A stretch of DNA of 64,000 bases from Marinobacter salinisoli (GTDB lineage: Bacteria; Pseudomonadota; Gammaproteobacteria; Pseudomonadales; Oleiphilaceae). Shown one piece after another: positions 28,508-37,993 of the stretch. The stretch is from contig NZ_CP071247.1 of the NCBI RefSeq assembly GCF_017301335.1, positions 2,232,001-2,296,000 on the forward strand, given 5' to 3'. The notes under the pieces were generated by a model that made no database searches, was not told where the DNA came from, and saw only the letters and a list, made by a program, of their open reading frames with translations. Positions within the stretch are counted from its first letter, which is position 1. Each line of letters starts with the position of its first letter. A program made the position numbers and the translations under genes.

Positions 28508-28804
28508 TCAGGCGTTTGCGGCGTGGGAAGAATATCCTTCGCTATCCGAGTCCTGCGATGCTGACGCGTTTTCACCATCCTCGGACTGCTTCTGTGCAGC
28601 CTCGTCTGGAACGATGTTGATCGCGTGAACACCTTTGTCGCTTGGCTTTTTATCAAAGGTGACGGCTTGGCCGGCCTTCAGTGTCTTGTATCCTTCCATC
28701 TGCACTGAAGAAAAATGGGCAAACAGGTCGTCACTGCAGCCATCCTCAATAATGAAACCGTAACCCTTGGCATTGTTGAACCATTTGACCTTGCCTTTAG
28801 GCAT
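28508..28804 (-). CDS. cspD: Cold-shock domain protein CspD-like, with acidic tail
   Basis: CspD binds single-stranded DNA and RNA and in E. coli inhibits replication in stationary phase. Residues 1-68 are a cold-shock domain with the RNP motifs KGYGFI and DLFAHFS (variants of KGFGFI and DVFVHF). Residues 69-98 are an unusual acidic, Ser/Ala/Gln-rich tail ending HAANA, absent from CspA-type proteins. It starts 309 bases from clpS and points away from it, the classical cspD/clpS-clpA arrangement. The leader has a GGCTCC...GGAGCC inverted repeat (28851-28865). Confidence 0.9.
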   Translation of the reverse strand: MPKGKVKWFNNAKGYGFIIEDGCSDDLFAHFSSVQMEGYKTLKAGQAVTFDKKPSDKGVHAINIVPDEAAQKQSEDGENASASQDSDSEGYSSHAANA

Positions 28805-29113
28805 GATGAACTCCCCTGTTCATGTGCTGTCTTATTATTACTGTTTTCATGGCTCCGCCGGAGCCAATTGACGTGGATTTGTTAACGCTACTGAAACCGA
28901 ACTTTACAATTTTTAACAATATAGCCTAACTTTCGACCAAACTCGGCGCCGAGTCAATATTTCCGTCCCGAGAATGTGTGGTTCTCTACGGTCCGGAACC
29001 GGTATGATGCTCGTATCAATAGCTAACTCACGCCCGGCGCAGGAAAGACTTGAAATCCGGGTATCTGCCAACCACCTTCTTGTATCAAGGGCTTTGAAAA
29101 AGACCGGTAACAA
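28805..29113. other. Intergenic region between divergent cspD and clpS
   Basis: No gene is seen in these 309 bases. They hold the leader of cspD with an inverted repeat (GGCTCC at 28851-28856, GGAGCC at 28860-28865), an AT-rich stretch around 28905-28925 suitable for a divergent promoter, and a possible clpS -10 box (TATGAT, 29003-29008) without a convincing -35. Confidence 0.6.
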
Positions 29114-29476
29114 ATGATGCGGACTATCGAAGATTCTCTACTAGTATTGAATCAAAGGGAGGATGATCAGCCAGGGCGTCAGGAAGACCTGACGGTTGTG
29201 CCCGAAAAGCCCGCCTTGAAGCGACCAGCGAGATATCGAGTGGTGCTTCTGAATGACGATTACACACCGATGGATTTTGTTGTTGAAGTTCTCATGAAAT
29301 TCTTCGCAATGAATGAGGAGAAAGCGACACAGGTGATGTTACTCGTACATACTCAGGGCAAAGCCGTGTGTGGTGTTTACACCCGTGATATCGCTGAAAC
29401 CAAGGCGGCCCAGGTGAACCAGTATTCCTCGGAATGCGAGCATCCGCTCCTTTGCGAGATTGAACGTGCGGACTGA
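29114..29476 (+). CDS. clpS: ATP-dependent Clp protease adaptor ClpS
   Basis: ClpS binds proteins with Leu, Phe, Tyr or Trp at the N-terminus and hands them to ClpA. The 120 residues have a flexible N-terminal part (about 1-35) and the core with [14 protein letters not shown] (substrate-pocket Asn/Asp residues) and [17 protein letters not shown] (pocket His). It is 18 bases before clpA. The bpt and aat genes, which create its substrates, lie just beyond clpA. Confidence 0.97.
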   Translation: MMRTIEDSLLVLNQREDDQPGRQEDLTVVPEKPALKRPARYRVVLLNDDYTPMDFVVEVLMKFFAMNEEKATQVMLLVHTQGKAVCGVYTRDIAETKAAQVNQYSSECEHPLLCEIERAD

Positions 29477-29494
29477 CAGACGTTGGGGTGGCCC

Positions 29495-31765
29495 ATGCTG
29501 AGCAAAGATCTAGAAATAACGCTTAACACCGCTTTTAAAAGTGCCCGTGACAAGCGCCACGAATTTATGACCGTGGAGCACCTGTTACTGGCACTTCTGG
29601 ATAACGATTCTGCGGTGGGCGTTCTGAAGGCCTGCGGGGCCGACCTCCAGCGGCTGCAGGACGAACTGGTAGAGTTTGTTGACTCAACCACACCATTGAT
29701 TCCAAGCACTGACAGTGAGCGGGAAACCCAGCCGACACTCGGCTTCCAGCGGGTTCTCCAGCGCGCGGTCTTCCATGTCCAGTCTTCTGGTAAGAAAGAG
29801 GTGACCGGCGCCAATGTGCTGGTGGCGATCTTTAGTGAGCAGGAGAGCCAAGCGGTCTATGTTCTGAAAAAACAGAACATTGCCCGGATTGATGTGGTTA
29901 ATTTCGTGTCTCACGGTATTTCCCGCGTTCAGGGTGCTGAGGAGCAGGATGGCCACGATCAGGTATCTCCGGACGAACCGGGTGAAGAGGGTGGTCATTC
30001 CAAGCCGTTGGAAAGCTACGCGACCAATCTGAACGAGCAGGCGCGTCAGGGACGCATCGACCCGCTGATTGGACGTGAGCACGAAGTGGAGCGCGTCGTT
30101 CAGATTCTTGTGCGCCGGCGAAAAAACAACCCACTGTTGGTGGGTGAGGCTGGCGTAGGTAAAACGGCCATTGCCGAAGGCTTGGCCAAGCGAATCGTTG
30201 ACGGCCAGGTGCCTGAGATCATCTCCGACGCCGTGGTGTACTCTCTGGATTTGGGGGCTTTGCTGGCTGGCACCAAATATCGCGGTGATTTCGAGAAGCG
30301 CCTGAAAGGGTTATTGGCCGAGTTGAAGAAAGAGGCCCACGCAATACTCTTTATTGACGAGATTCATACCATCATTGGTGCGGGCTCCGCATCCGGTGGC
30401 GTAATGGACGCGTCAAATCTGCTCAAGCCAATGCTGAGTTCCGGAGAAATCCGTTGCATTGGTTCAACCACCTTCCAGGAATTTCGTGGCATTTTCGAGA
30501 AAGACAGTGCGCTGGCGCGTCGATTCCAGAAAATCGACGTCAACGAGCCGAGTGTTGATGACACTTACAAGATACTCAAAGGGCTCAAGCCGAACTTTGA
30601 GAAACACCACGAACTGACGTACACCGACGAAGCCCTGCGCGTAGCGGCAGAGTTGGCCGACCGCTATATCACGGATCGTCATTTGCCCGATAAAGCTATT
30701 GATGTGATCGATGAAGCCGGTGCTCGCCAGCGGCTCCAGCCCGAGGATAAGCGGAAAAAGGTGGTGGAAATTGGCGACATCGAGGATGTCGTGGCCAATA
30801 TCGCCCGGATTCCGCCGAAGAACGTGTCTACCAGTGACAAAGACCTGCTCCGCAATCTGGAGCGGGATCTGAAGATGGTGGTCTTTGGTCAGGATCCTGC
30901 CATTGAGTCACTGGCCACTGCCATCAAGCTTGCGCGGGCTGGTCTGAAGGCACCGGAAAAGCCGGAGGGCGCTTTCCTGTTTGCAGGGCCCACGGGTGTT
31001 GGTAAAACCGAGGTTACTAAGCAGCTTGCCAAGGTACTGGGTATTGAACTGGTGCGGTTCGATATGTCCGAGTATATGGAGCGGCATACTGTATCTCGTC
31101 TCATTGGGGCTCCTCCCGGCTATGTGGGTTATGACCAGGGTGGCCTGCTGACAGAGGCGGTGAATAAGCACCCGCACTGTGTGCTTCTTCTGGATGAGAT
31201 TGAAAAAGCGCATCCGGAGGTCTTCAATCTGCTGCTGCAGGTGATGGATCATGGAACACTTACCGATAACAACGGTCGCAAGGCTGATTTCCGGCACGTC
31301 ATTCTGGTTATGACCACGAATGCCGGTGCAGAGAGCATGGCGCGCCGCTCCATTGGCTTCAATGAGCAGGATCACAGCACCGATGGCATGGAGATTATCA
31401 GTAAGACCTTCACGCCCGAGTTCCGTAACCGGTTGGACGGCATCATCCAGTTTGCCGACCTGCAAAAAGAAACCATCACGCATGTGGTGGATAAGTTCCT
31501 CACCGAACTGCAGGCTCAGCTGGACGAGAAGCATGTTGTTCTGCACGTGGAAGATGCGGCCAAACAGTGGCTTGCAGAGAAGGGCTACGACGTAACCATG
31601 GGTGCCCGCCCAATGTCGCGCCTGATTCAGGATAAGATCAAGCGCCCGCTTGCTGAGCAGATTTTGTTCGGTCGCCTATCTGAAAATGGCGGCGATGTGT
31701 TTGTTCATCTGCGGGATGATGATCTGGTTTTTGAATACGAGGATGAGCCTGCAGAGGTTCTGTAA
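29495..31765 (+). CDS. clpA: ATP-dependent Clp protease ATP-binding subunit ClpA
   Basis: ClpA is the hexameric unfoldase that feeds proteins into ClpP. Over 756 residues it has the Clp N-domain (about 1-145), AAA+ module 1 (Walker A GEAGVGKTAIAEG, Walker B ILFIDEIH), and module 2 (GPTGVGKTEVTKQ, CVLLLDEIEKAH). A ClpP-docking IGF loop is in RRSIGFNEQD. ATG 29495 gives the normal MLSKDLE start; an in-frame TTG at 29483 is rejected. clpP is not in the window. A strong terminator follows. Confidence 0.97.
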   Translation: MLSKDLEITLNTAFKSARDKRHEFMTVEHLLLALLDNDSAVGVLKACGADLQRLQDELVEFVDSTTPLIPSTDSERETQPTLGFQRVLQRAVFHVQSSGKKEVTGANVLVAIFSEQESQAVYVLKKQNIARIDVVNFVSHGISRVQGAEEQDGHDQVSPDEPGEEGGHSKPLESYATNLNEQARQGRIDPLIGREHEVERVVQILVRRRKNNPLLVGEAGVGKTAIAEGLAKRIVDGQVPEIISDAVVYSLDLGALLAGTKYRGDFEKRLKGLLAELKKEAHAILFIDEIHTIIGAGSASGGVMDASNLLKPMLSSGEIRCIGSTTFQEFRGIFEKDSALARRFQKIDVNEPSVDDTYKILKGLKPNFEKHHELTYTDEALRVAAELADRYITDRHLPDKAIDVIDEAGARQRLQPEDKRKKVVEIGDIEDVVANIARIPPKNVSTSDKDLLRNLERDLKMVVFGQDPAIESLATAIKLARAGLKAPEKPEGAFLFAGPTGVGKTEVTKQLAKVLGIELVRFDMSEYMERHTVSRLIGAPPGYVGYDQGGLLTEAVNKHPHCVLLLDEIEKAHPEVFNLLLQVMDHGTLTDNNGRKADFRHVILVMTTNAGAESMARRSIGFNEQDHSTDGMEIISKTFTPEFRNRLDGIIQFADLQKETITHVVDKFLTELQAQLDEKHVVLHVEDAAKQWLAEKGYDVTMGARPMSRLIQDKIKRPLAEQILFGRLSENGGDVFVHLRDDDLVFEYEDEPAEVL

Positions 31766-31790
31766 TTTGGGTAGCGGCCCATAACGCGGA

Positions 31791-31822
31791 AAAGCCACAC
31801 CTGAGGGGTGTGGCTTTTTTTT
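31791..31822 (+). terminator. Rho-independent terminator after clpA
   Basis: An 11-bp stem (31791-31801 with 31807-31817) around a 5-base loop is followed by an eight-T run (31815-31822), 26 bases after the clpA stop. It ends the clpS-clpA transcript. Confidence 0.9.
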
Positions 31823-31993
31823 GCCTGAGCTTTGTTGCCCCTGGGTCTGGGGTTGAGCACTTGGCGCTGACGTCAGATGGTTTTCAGTCTGTTCATTGGC
31901 GCCGTGCGAGCGCATTCTCGGGCGGAATGGCATCCCAGGCTAATGAAGGATGGAGCGTTAAGGGGAGTAAGCAGAGTTGCTGTCTGCCATGAA

Positions 31994-32018
31994 AAAAGTC
32001 CCGAATTCCGGGACTTTT
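31994..32018 (-). terminator. Rho-independent terminator after infA
   Basis: A 10-bp stem, AAAAGTCCCG (31994-32003) with CGGGACTTTT (32009-32018), encloses a 5-base loop and yields a T run on the minus strand, 19 bases after the infA stop. The 170 bases between this and the clpA terminator contain no gene that I can support. Confidence 0.88.
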
Positions 32019-32036
32019 ACAGATGTCTTCGACAAC

Positions 32037-32255
32037 TCAGCGGGCGCGGTAAACGATTCGGCCCTTGCTCAGGTCGTAAGGGGTAAGCTCGACCTTTACC
32101 TTGTCGCCGGTGAGGATGCGAATGTAGTTTTTCCGCATCTTGCCCGAAATGTGTGCAGTCACCACGTGACCGTTGCTGAGCTCAACACGGAACATGGTAT
32201 TGGGAAGGGTGTCGATAATAACGCCTTCCATTTCAATGACATCTGATTTCGCCAT
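32037..32255 (-). CDS. infA: Translation initiation factor IF-1
   Basis: IF-1 is a 72-residue OB-fold protein that occupies the A site of the 30S subunit during initiation. The sequence is typical throughout: [13 protein letters not shown], the loop [19 protein letters not shown] and the end [10 protein letters not shown]. It lies downstream of aat and bpt on the same strand, opposite to clpA, and is followed by its own terminator. The same neighbours occur in E. coli and Pseudomonas, though the E. coli serine tRNA in this gap is missing here. Confidence 0.98.
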   Translation of the reverse strand: MAKSDVIEMEGVIIDTLPNTMFRVELSNGHVVTAHISGKMRKNYIRILTGDKVKVELTPYDLSKGRIVYRAR

Positions 32256-32335
32256 TAAGTAGAAACCTCGCTTGGGGTGTTTCCTGTGATTTTAAATTGC
32301 GCAATTCTGCCTGAATTGCTGCCATTTGGCAAAAA

Positions 32336-33049
32336 TCAGTTTGGGTTCATCCTCTGCCAGTGGCCGTTACGAAGCAACTCGATGGGTTGGAAGCGGGTCT
32401 TGTAATTCATTTTACGGCATTCTTTAATCCAGTAACCCAGGTACAGATGCGCAAGGCCGCGCCGGGCCGCGTCTTCGATCTGCCAAAGGATCGCGAAGGT
32501 GCCCAGACTGCGGTGTTCCAGTTCCGGCTTAAATACGGTGTAGATCGCTGACAGCCCATCGTCCAGCACATCAACTGCAGCCAGCGCCACTAATTCATTG
32601 CCTAGCCGGATCTCCAGGAACCAGGAGTCGGTGGCTCCGTCCACCAGAAACGAGTTGAACTGCTCCCGGGAGGGAGGATACATGTCGCCGTCACTGTGGC
32701 GCTGGCTGATGTATTCGGCGTACAGCTCGTAATACTGTTCACTGAATTGGGCAGGCACCAGTGTGCAGCTGAGGTCCTGGTTTTTCTTCAGGATACGTTT
32801 CTGGCTCCGGTCTGGCTGAAACTGGTTGATCTTGAGTCGAACCGGTATGCACGCGTTGCACTGCTCGCAGTGGGGACGATAATAATGTGAGCCGCTGCGG
32901 CGAAAGCCAAGGGCTGTCAGTTGGCTGTATAGTTTTTTGTCGATTCGCGCCCTCGGATCCACAAACATGGTCGTTGCTTCGCGGTCTGTGAGGTAGCTGC
33001 AGTCGTGTGGTGGCGTGGCGAAAAAAACCAGCGTTCTCAAGTTGCTCAT
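32336..33049 (-). CDS. bpt: Leucyltransferase Bpt (N-terminal Asp/Glu-specific)
   Basis: Bpt moves leucine from Leu-tRNA to proteins beginning with Asp or Glu, making them ClpS/ClpAP substrates. The 237 residues belong to the arginyl/leucyltransferase (Ate/Bpt) family: the N-terminal Cys region CSYLTDREATTMFVDP, then GSHYYRPHCEQCNACIP, and the GNAT-like C-terminal half ending YWIKECRKMNYKTRF. Specificity for leucine follows the Vibrio-type Bpt, which occurs next to aat as here. Its start abuts the aat stop. Confidence 0.93.
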   Translation of the reverse strand: MSNLRTLVFFATPPHDCSYLTDREATTMFVDPRARIDKKLYSQLTALGFRRSGSHYYRPHCEQCNACIPVRLKINQFQPDRSQKRILKKNQDLSCTLVPAQFSEQYYELYAEYISQRHSDGDMYPPSREQFNSFLVDGATDSWFLEIRLGNELVALAAVDVLDDGLSAIYTVFKPELEHRSLGTFAILWQIEDAARRGLAHLYLGYWIKECRKMNYKTRFQPIELLRNGHWQRMNPN

Positions 33050-33763
33050 TCACACCTCCGGCGCTGACCACCGCCAGCGGAGCTCCCAATCCTGTTGGCT
33101 AGGTGGCTGATCTACACAATCCCGGAGTATAGATAAAAACTCGCGGCGGGGAATGCTTCTGGCACCCATTGTCAGCAGGTGAGGGCTTTCAACCTGACAG
33201 TCCATCAACTGGTAATTCCACTCCCGTAACTGGTTGGCCAAATGAACCATGATTGCTTTGGATGCGTTGGTTTCCAGTGAGAACATGGACTCACCGAAAA
33301 AACATTGCCCGATGGCCAGGCCGTACATGCCTCCGGCGAGCTCTCCCTCCGGGTTCCAGGCCTCGATGGAGTGGGCGATACCTTGGTGATGCAGTTCCGA
33401 ATAGCTTTCGATCATGTCCTCGGTAATCCATGTGCCCTCTGCCCGGGTCGTGGCGCAAAGGCGGATGATGCGGCCAAATGCCTTGTTCGAGGTGATACGA
33501 AAGTATTGCTGGTTCAGGGTACGTCGCAGGCTTCGGGATACATGAACTTCTTCGGGAATGAGCACGCAACGGGGGTTGGGGGACCACCATAAAATAGGCT
33601 GGTCATCGCTGTACCAGGGGAAGATGCCGTTTCGATAGGCGAGCAGGATTCTGTCGGTGGACAGGTCACCGCCAAGAGCGAGAAGTCCATCCGGGTCGTC
33701 GAGCGCCTCCTCAGCAGGGGGGAACCAGAGCTGGTCCGGATCAAGCCAGGGTAGAGAAGTCAT
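33050..33763 (-). CDS. aat: Leucyl/phenylalanyl-tRNA--protein transferase Aat
   Basis: Aat adds Leu or Phe to proteins that begin with Lys or Arg, so marking them for ClpS-ClpAP. The 237 residues match the family: LWFPPAEEAL, LLALGGDLSTDRILLAYRNG, PWYSDDQPILWWSPNPR, and the GGMYGLAIGQCFFGESMFS active-site region. It is read together with bpt, which uses the acidic N-termini, so both branches of the pathway are made from one transcript. Confidence 0.97.
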   Translation of the reverse strand: MTSLPWLDPDQLWFPPAEEALDDPDGLLALGGDLSTDRILLAYRNGIFPWYSDDQPILWWSPNPRCVLIPEEVHVSRSLRRTLNQQYFRITSNKAFGRIIRLCATTRAEGTWITEDMIESYSELHHQGIAHSIEAWNPEGELAGGMYGLAIGQCFFGESMFSLETNASKAIMVHLANQLREWNYQLMDCQVESPHLLTMGARSIPRREFLSILRDCVDQPPSQQDWELRWRWSAPEV

Positions 33764-33810
33764 CCTGTTCCATAACTTGGTAAGGGACTTGTGATCCTGA
33801 TGCCTCCGTC

Positions 33811-33879
33811 GGGAAAACAGCTCGCAACCTCCGATGGCTGCCTTGCTGGCTTTGGCGCATTGCCAAGGCCGCGAGCTGT
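33811..33879 (-). terminator. Large branched hairpin after trxB (terminator or structured RNA)
   Basis: A 9-bp outer stem (ACAGCTCGC, 33817-33825, with GCGAGCTGT, 33871-33879) encloses 45 bases that hold a second hairpin (TTGGC 33852-33856 with GCCAA 33862-33866). On the minus strand the outer stem ends in a TTTT run. It lies 42 bases after the trxB stop and may end that transcript; the long loop is unusual for a simple terminator. Confidence 0.5.
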
Positions 33880-33920
33880 GACTGTGCTGCAGGTTATTGA
33901 TTCGCCTGCGTCAGTTTGGT

Positions 33921-34958
<1,038 letters not shown>

Positions 34959-35007
34959 CTATCTGTGCCATTCGTTTTGGTTAATTCTCTGTATAAATGT
35001 TCGCTAT

Positions 35008-35919
35008 TTACTGAAGCACCGAAACCGAGCTCAGCAGCTGCCGAACCCGCTCCGCGCCTTTGCCTGACTGGCCCTGCTCGAGGCGGTGTTCTGCGACCGA
35101 GGGTAACACTGCCTGAATGTCGTCGGGAAGCGCATGATGCCGGCCGTGCATCATCGCCCAGGACTTGGCGGCTCTGAGCAGGCCCAGCCCTGCCCGGGGC
35201 GACAGGCCATACATAACACCGGGCATTCGGCGGCTCTGCTCCAGCAAGCGCTGGACATAATCGAGCAGGGCTGGGCTTGCGGACACCCGCTCGACCGCTT
35301 CCTGCAAGCTGGTCAGTTCCTTCTGCGGGAGGATCGACGCCAGCTTTTCGGTCATGGCGCGTCGGTCCTCGCCTTCCAGCAATTCTCGCTCGGCTTGTGG
35401 ATCCGGGTAGCCGAGGCGAAGCCGCATCAGGAATCGGTCGAGTTGTGACTCCGGCAGTGGGTAAGTGCCGCCCTGCTCAATCGGGTTCTGGGTGGCGATG
35501 ACAAAAAACGGATGGGGCAGTGGGCGGGTTTCGCCCTCAATTGAAACCTGTCGCTCTTCCATGGCTTCGAGAAGGGCGCTTTGGGTGCGCGGTGACGCGC
35601 GGTTGATCTCATCGGCAAGAACGACCTGCGCAAAAATGGGCCCGGGATGGAATACCAGGCTGCCGGCTTCCTTGTCGAACATGGAATAGCCAAGCACATC
35701 GGCCGGGAGCAGGTCGTTGGTAAACTGGATGCGCTGGTAGCTCAACCCCATGATTCGGGCAAGGGCGTGCGACAGGGTGGTCTTGCCCATGCCGGGTATA
35801 TCTTCAATCAGCAAGTGTCCCCTGGCCAGCAGGCAGCAGACAGCCAGCCTTACCTGCTGTTCCTTGCCGAGAAGGATCTGGTTCAGTTCGCGGACAACGG
35901 AATCGACCAGTTGCTTCAT
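35008..35919 (-). CDS. MoxR-family AAA+ ATPase
   Basis: MoxR ATPases act as chaperones that activate or assemble other complexes. The 303 residues show Walker A IPGMGKTT (41-48), Walker B VVLADEI (99-105), the RASPRTQSALLEAMEE helix and a C-terminal lid domain. It begins 7 bases after aguB on the same strand, so it is probably in the aguA-aguB transcript. The DUF58 and von Willebrand factor A genes that normally accompany moxR are not here: downstream come 133 non-coding bases and then trxB. Its target is therefore unknown. Confidence 0.93.
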   Translation of the reverse strand: MKQLVDSVVRELNQILLGKEQQVRLAVCCLLARGHLLIEDIPGMGKTTLSHALARIMGLSYQRIQFTNDLLPADVLGYSMFDKEAGSLVFHPGPIFAQVVLADEINRASPRTQSALLEAMEERQVSIEGETRPLPHPFFVIATQNPIEQGGTYPLPESQLDRFLMRLRLGYPDPQAERELLEGEDRRAMTEKLASILPQKELTSLQEAVERVSASPALLDYVQRLLEQSRRMPGVMYGLSPRAGLGLLRAAKSWAMMHGRHHALPDDIQAVLPSVAEHRLEQGQSGKGAERVRQLLSSVSVLQ

Positions 35920-35926
35920 GGTTAAG

Positions 35927-36838
35927 TCAGTCTCTCACTCGTTTTAACAGGTCGCGGTAGGCGTCGATGCGGCGGTCTCTCAGGTAAGGCCATATACGCC
36001 TGACCGACTCGGTTCGTGTTCGATCGAGCGTGGCGCTGATTACGCTGTCGCCGGTATTGTCAGCGCGGGCCAGAAACTCACCCTGTGGGCCGCAAATGAA
36101 ACTGTTTCCCCAGAACCTGATGCCCTCACTGTGGCCAGAAGGGTCGGGCTCGCTTCCGACCCGGTTGGGTGCTATGACTGGCAAATTGTTTGCGACCGCG
36201 TGGCCGCGTTGGACGGTGATCCAGGCATCCAGTTGGCGCGCCTGCTCCTCCCGGCTATCGGTCACGTCCCAGCCAATTGCTGTGGGATAGATCAGTATTT
36301 CCGCACCGGCCAGCGCCATCAGCCTCGCGGCTTCGGGATACCACTGATCCCAGCAAACCAGAACGCCCAGCTTGCCGACCGAGGTCTGGATTGGGCTGAA
36401 ACCGCTACTGCCATTGTTGAACTCGGCATCGCCCGGGGTGAAGTAGAATTTTTCATAGAAGCCCGGGTCATCGGGTATGTGCATCTTGCGGTAGAGTCCG
36501 GCGATCGAGCCGTCTTTTTCAAAGACAACGGCGGTGTTGTGGTATACGCCATTCATCCGCCGTTCAAAGATGGAACCCACGAGAACGATGTTCAGTTCCC
36601 GGGCTAAATCGCCCAGTCGTTCGCTGGTCGGGCCGGGAATGGGTTCCGCCAGTTCGAAAACGGAGGTGTCTTCAGTCTGGCAGAAATAAGACGTGGCGTG
36701 CAGTTCCTGCAGTACCACCAGCTCGGCGCCATCCGAGGCGGCCTGCCGCACCAGTGTTTCGCTTTTTGCGAGGCTTGTTTCCTTGTCGTCGCTGCAGGAT
36801 TGCTGGATGGCAGCGAGCTTCAGAAAGTTCTGGGTCAT
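35927..36838 (-). CDS. aguB: N-carbamoylputrescine amidase AguB
   Basis: AguB releases putrescine, carbon dioxide and ammonia from N-carbamoylputrescine. It is a 303-residue nitrilase-fold enzyme with the catalytic Glu45 (VVLQELHA), Lys118 (LYRKMHIPDD) and Cys162 (LVCWDQWYPEAARL). The ATG overlaps the aguA stop as ATGA, so the two steps from agmatine are made together. An open extension to 36913 lies inside aguA and is rejected. Confidence 0.95.
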   Translation of the reverse strand: MTQNFLKLAAIQQSCSDDKETSLAKSETLVRQAASDGAELVVLQELHATSYFCQTEDTSVFELAEPIPGPTSERLGDLARELNIVLVGSIFERRMNGVYHNTAVVFEKDGSIAGLYRKMHIPDDPGFYEKFYFTPGDAEFNNGSSGFSPIQTSVGKLGVLVCWDQWYPEAARLMALAGAEILIYPTAIGWDVTDSREEQARQLDAWITVQRGHAVANNLPVIAPNRVGSEPDPSGHSEGIRFWGNSFICGPQGEFLARADNTGDSVISATLDRTRTESVRRIWPYLRDRRIDAYRDLLKRVRD

Positions 36839-37887
36839 CGTTCGACAACTCCGGCGGGAAGCTGCATGGTGACACAGTGCAGGCTTCCGTGTTGATGAAT
36901 GAGGGCTCGGCAATCGATGGGTATGATTTCCCGGTCGGGAAATATTTCCGTCAGCACCGCAATGGCTTCTTCGTCTTGTGGAACGCCGTAAGTCGGCAGG
37001 AGCACGGCTCCGTTCACAATGAGGAAGTTGGCGTAAGTGGCCGGGAGGCGTTCGCCATCGTCGTCGTAAATCGGATCAGGCCAGGGCAGCGGGGTTAGCC
37101 GGTAGGGTTTCCCGTTGCTTTGACGAAACTCCTGGAGTTCTTCTTCCATGGCGGCCAGCGCACTGTAATGCTCATCGGCGACGTCGTGGCATGCGACGTA
37201 GCATATATGATCGGGCGCGCAAAAACGGGCCAGAGTATCTATGTGGCTGTCGGTGTCATCCCCGGCGAGGTAGCCGTGATTAAGCCAGAGAATCCGGTCC
37301 GCGCCCAGGGTGTTGGCGAGAAGTTTCTCGATGTCTGTCCGGTCGCAGGACGGATTCCGGCTGGGCGTCAGCAGGCATTCGCTAGTCGTCAGCAGGGTTC
37401 CGCGCCCGTCGGATTCGATGGACCCACCTTCGAGGATGAAATCGATGGGCTCAATCGGTACGGAACCAAAGGCACCAGCCTCGCTCAACCGCCGATTCAG
37501 TTCGTTATCTTTCTGCCAGTGGAATTTTCCGCCCCACGCGTTGAAACCGAAGTCCAGTAGTTGGACCTGGCTATCCGTTTTAACGGTGAGTGGTCCGTGG
37601 TCCCGCGCCCAGGTGTCGTCAGCTGGCGCAACAACGCCGATCACGCGGCCCGGCAGGCCATGTTCCTGCGCGTGGTCAGTGAGCCGTTGCGCTTCACGAT
37701 GCAGGCACGCCTCGTCTTCACAGCTGATGATCAGGTGTTCGAATCGAATGACGGCTCTGGCGATCGCTCGAAAGACCGGCTCGACCTCCGGGAGGCAATC
37801 CGCCCAGTCAGTACCGGAGTGGGGCCAGGTGAGCATCACCGCGCTTTGCGGTGCCCATTCAGCCGGTAGTGTGCGTCTGAAAGTCAC
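36835..37887 (-). CDS. aguA: Agmatine deiminase AguA
   Basis: AguA hydrolyses agmatine to N-carbamoylputrescine and ammonia. The 350-residue protein is of the peptidyl-arginine deiminase family with WARDHGPLTV (substrate Asp), FILEGGSIESDGRGTLLTT (Glu and catalytic His region DTDSHIDTLARF), and the nucleophile Cys338 in GSLHCVTMQLPAG. It follows the small periplasmic protein gene by 106 bases and precedes aguB, the next enzyme. Regulation is not visible. Confidence 0.95.
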   Translation of the reverse strand: MTFRRTLPAEWAPQSAVMLTWPHSGTDWADCLPEVEPVFRAIARAVIRFEHLIISCEDEACLHREAQRLTDHAQEHGLPGRVIGVVAPADDTWARDHGPLTVKTDSQVQLLDFGFNAWGGKFHWQKDNELNRRLSEAGAFGSVPIEPIDFILEGGSIESDGRGTLLTTSECLLTPSRNPSCDRTDIEKLLANTLGADRILWLNHGYLAGDDTDSHIDTLARFCAPDHICYVACHDVADEHYSALAAMEEELQEFRQSNGKPYRLTPLPWPDPIYDDDGERLPATYANFLIVNGAVLLPTYGVPQDEEAIAVLTEIFPDREIIPIDCRALIHQHGSLHCVTMQLPAGVVER

Positions 37888-37993
37888 TGTACATGCACCT
37901 TTCTTGTTTTACTGGCCGCTAATCTGCCAAAGTCTTCGATAGAGCGTTCCATCCCTAAGGTATACGAATCGTCTGGTGATGTATTGCCGGACG

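Noticed and set aside
31810..31992. 60-codon frame between clpA and infA, and a possible serine tRNA as in E. coli
   Set aside because: The frame lacks a ribosome site and starts in a terminator. No tRNA T-loop or acceptor pairing could be found in the gap.
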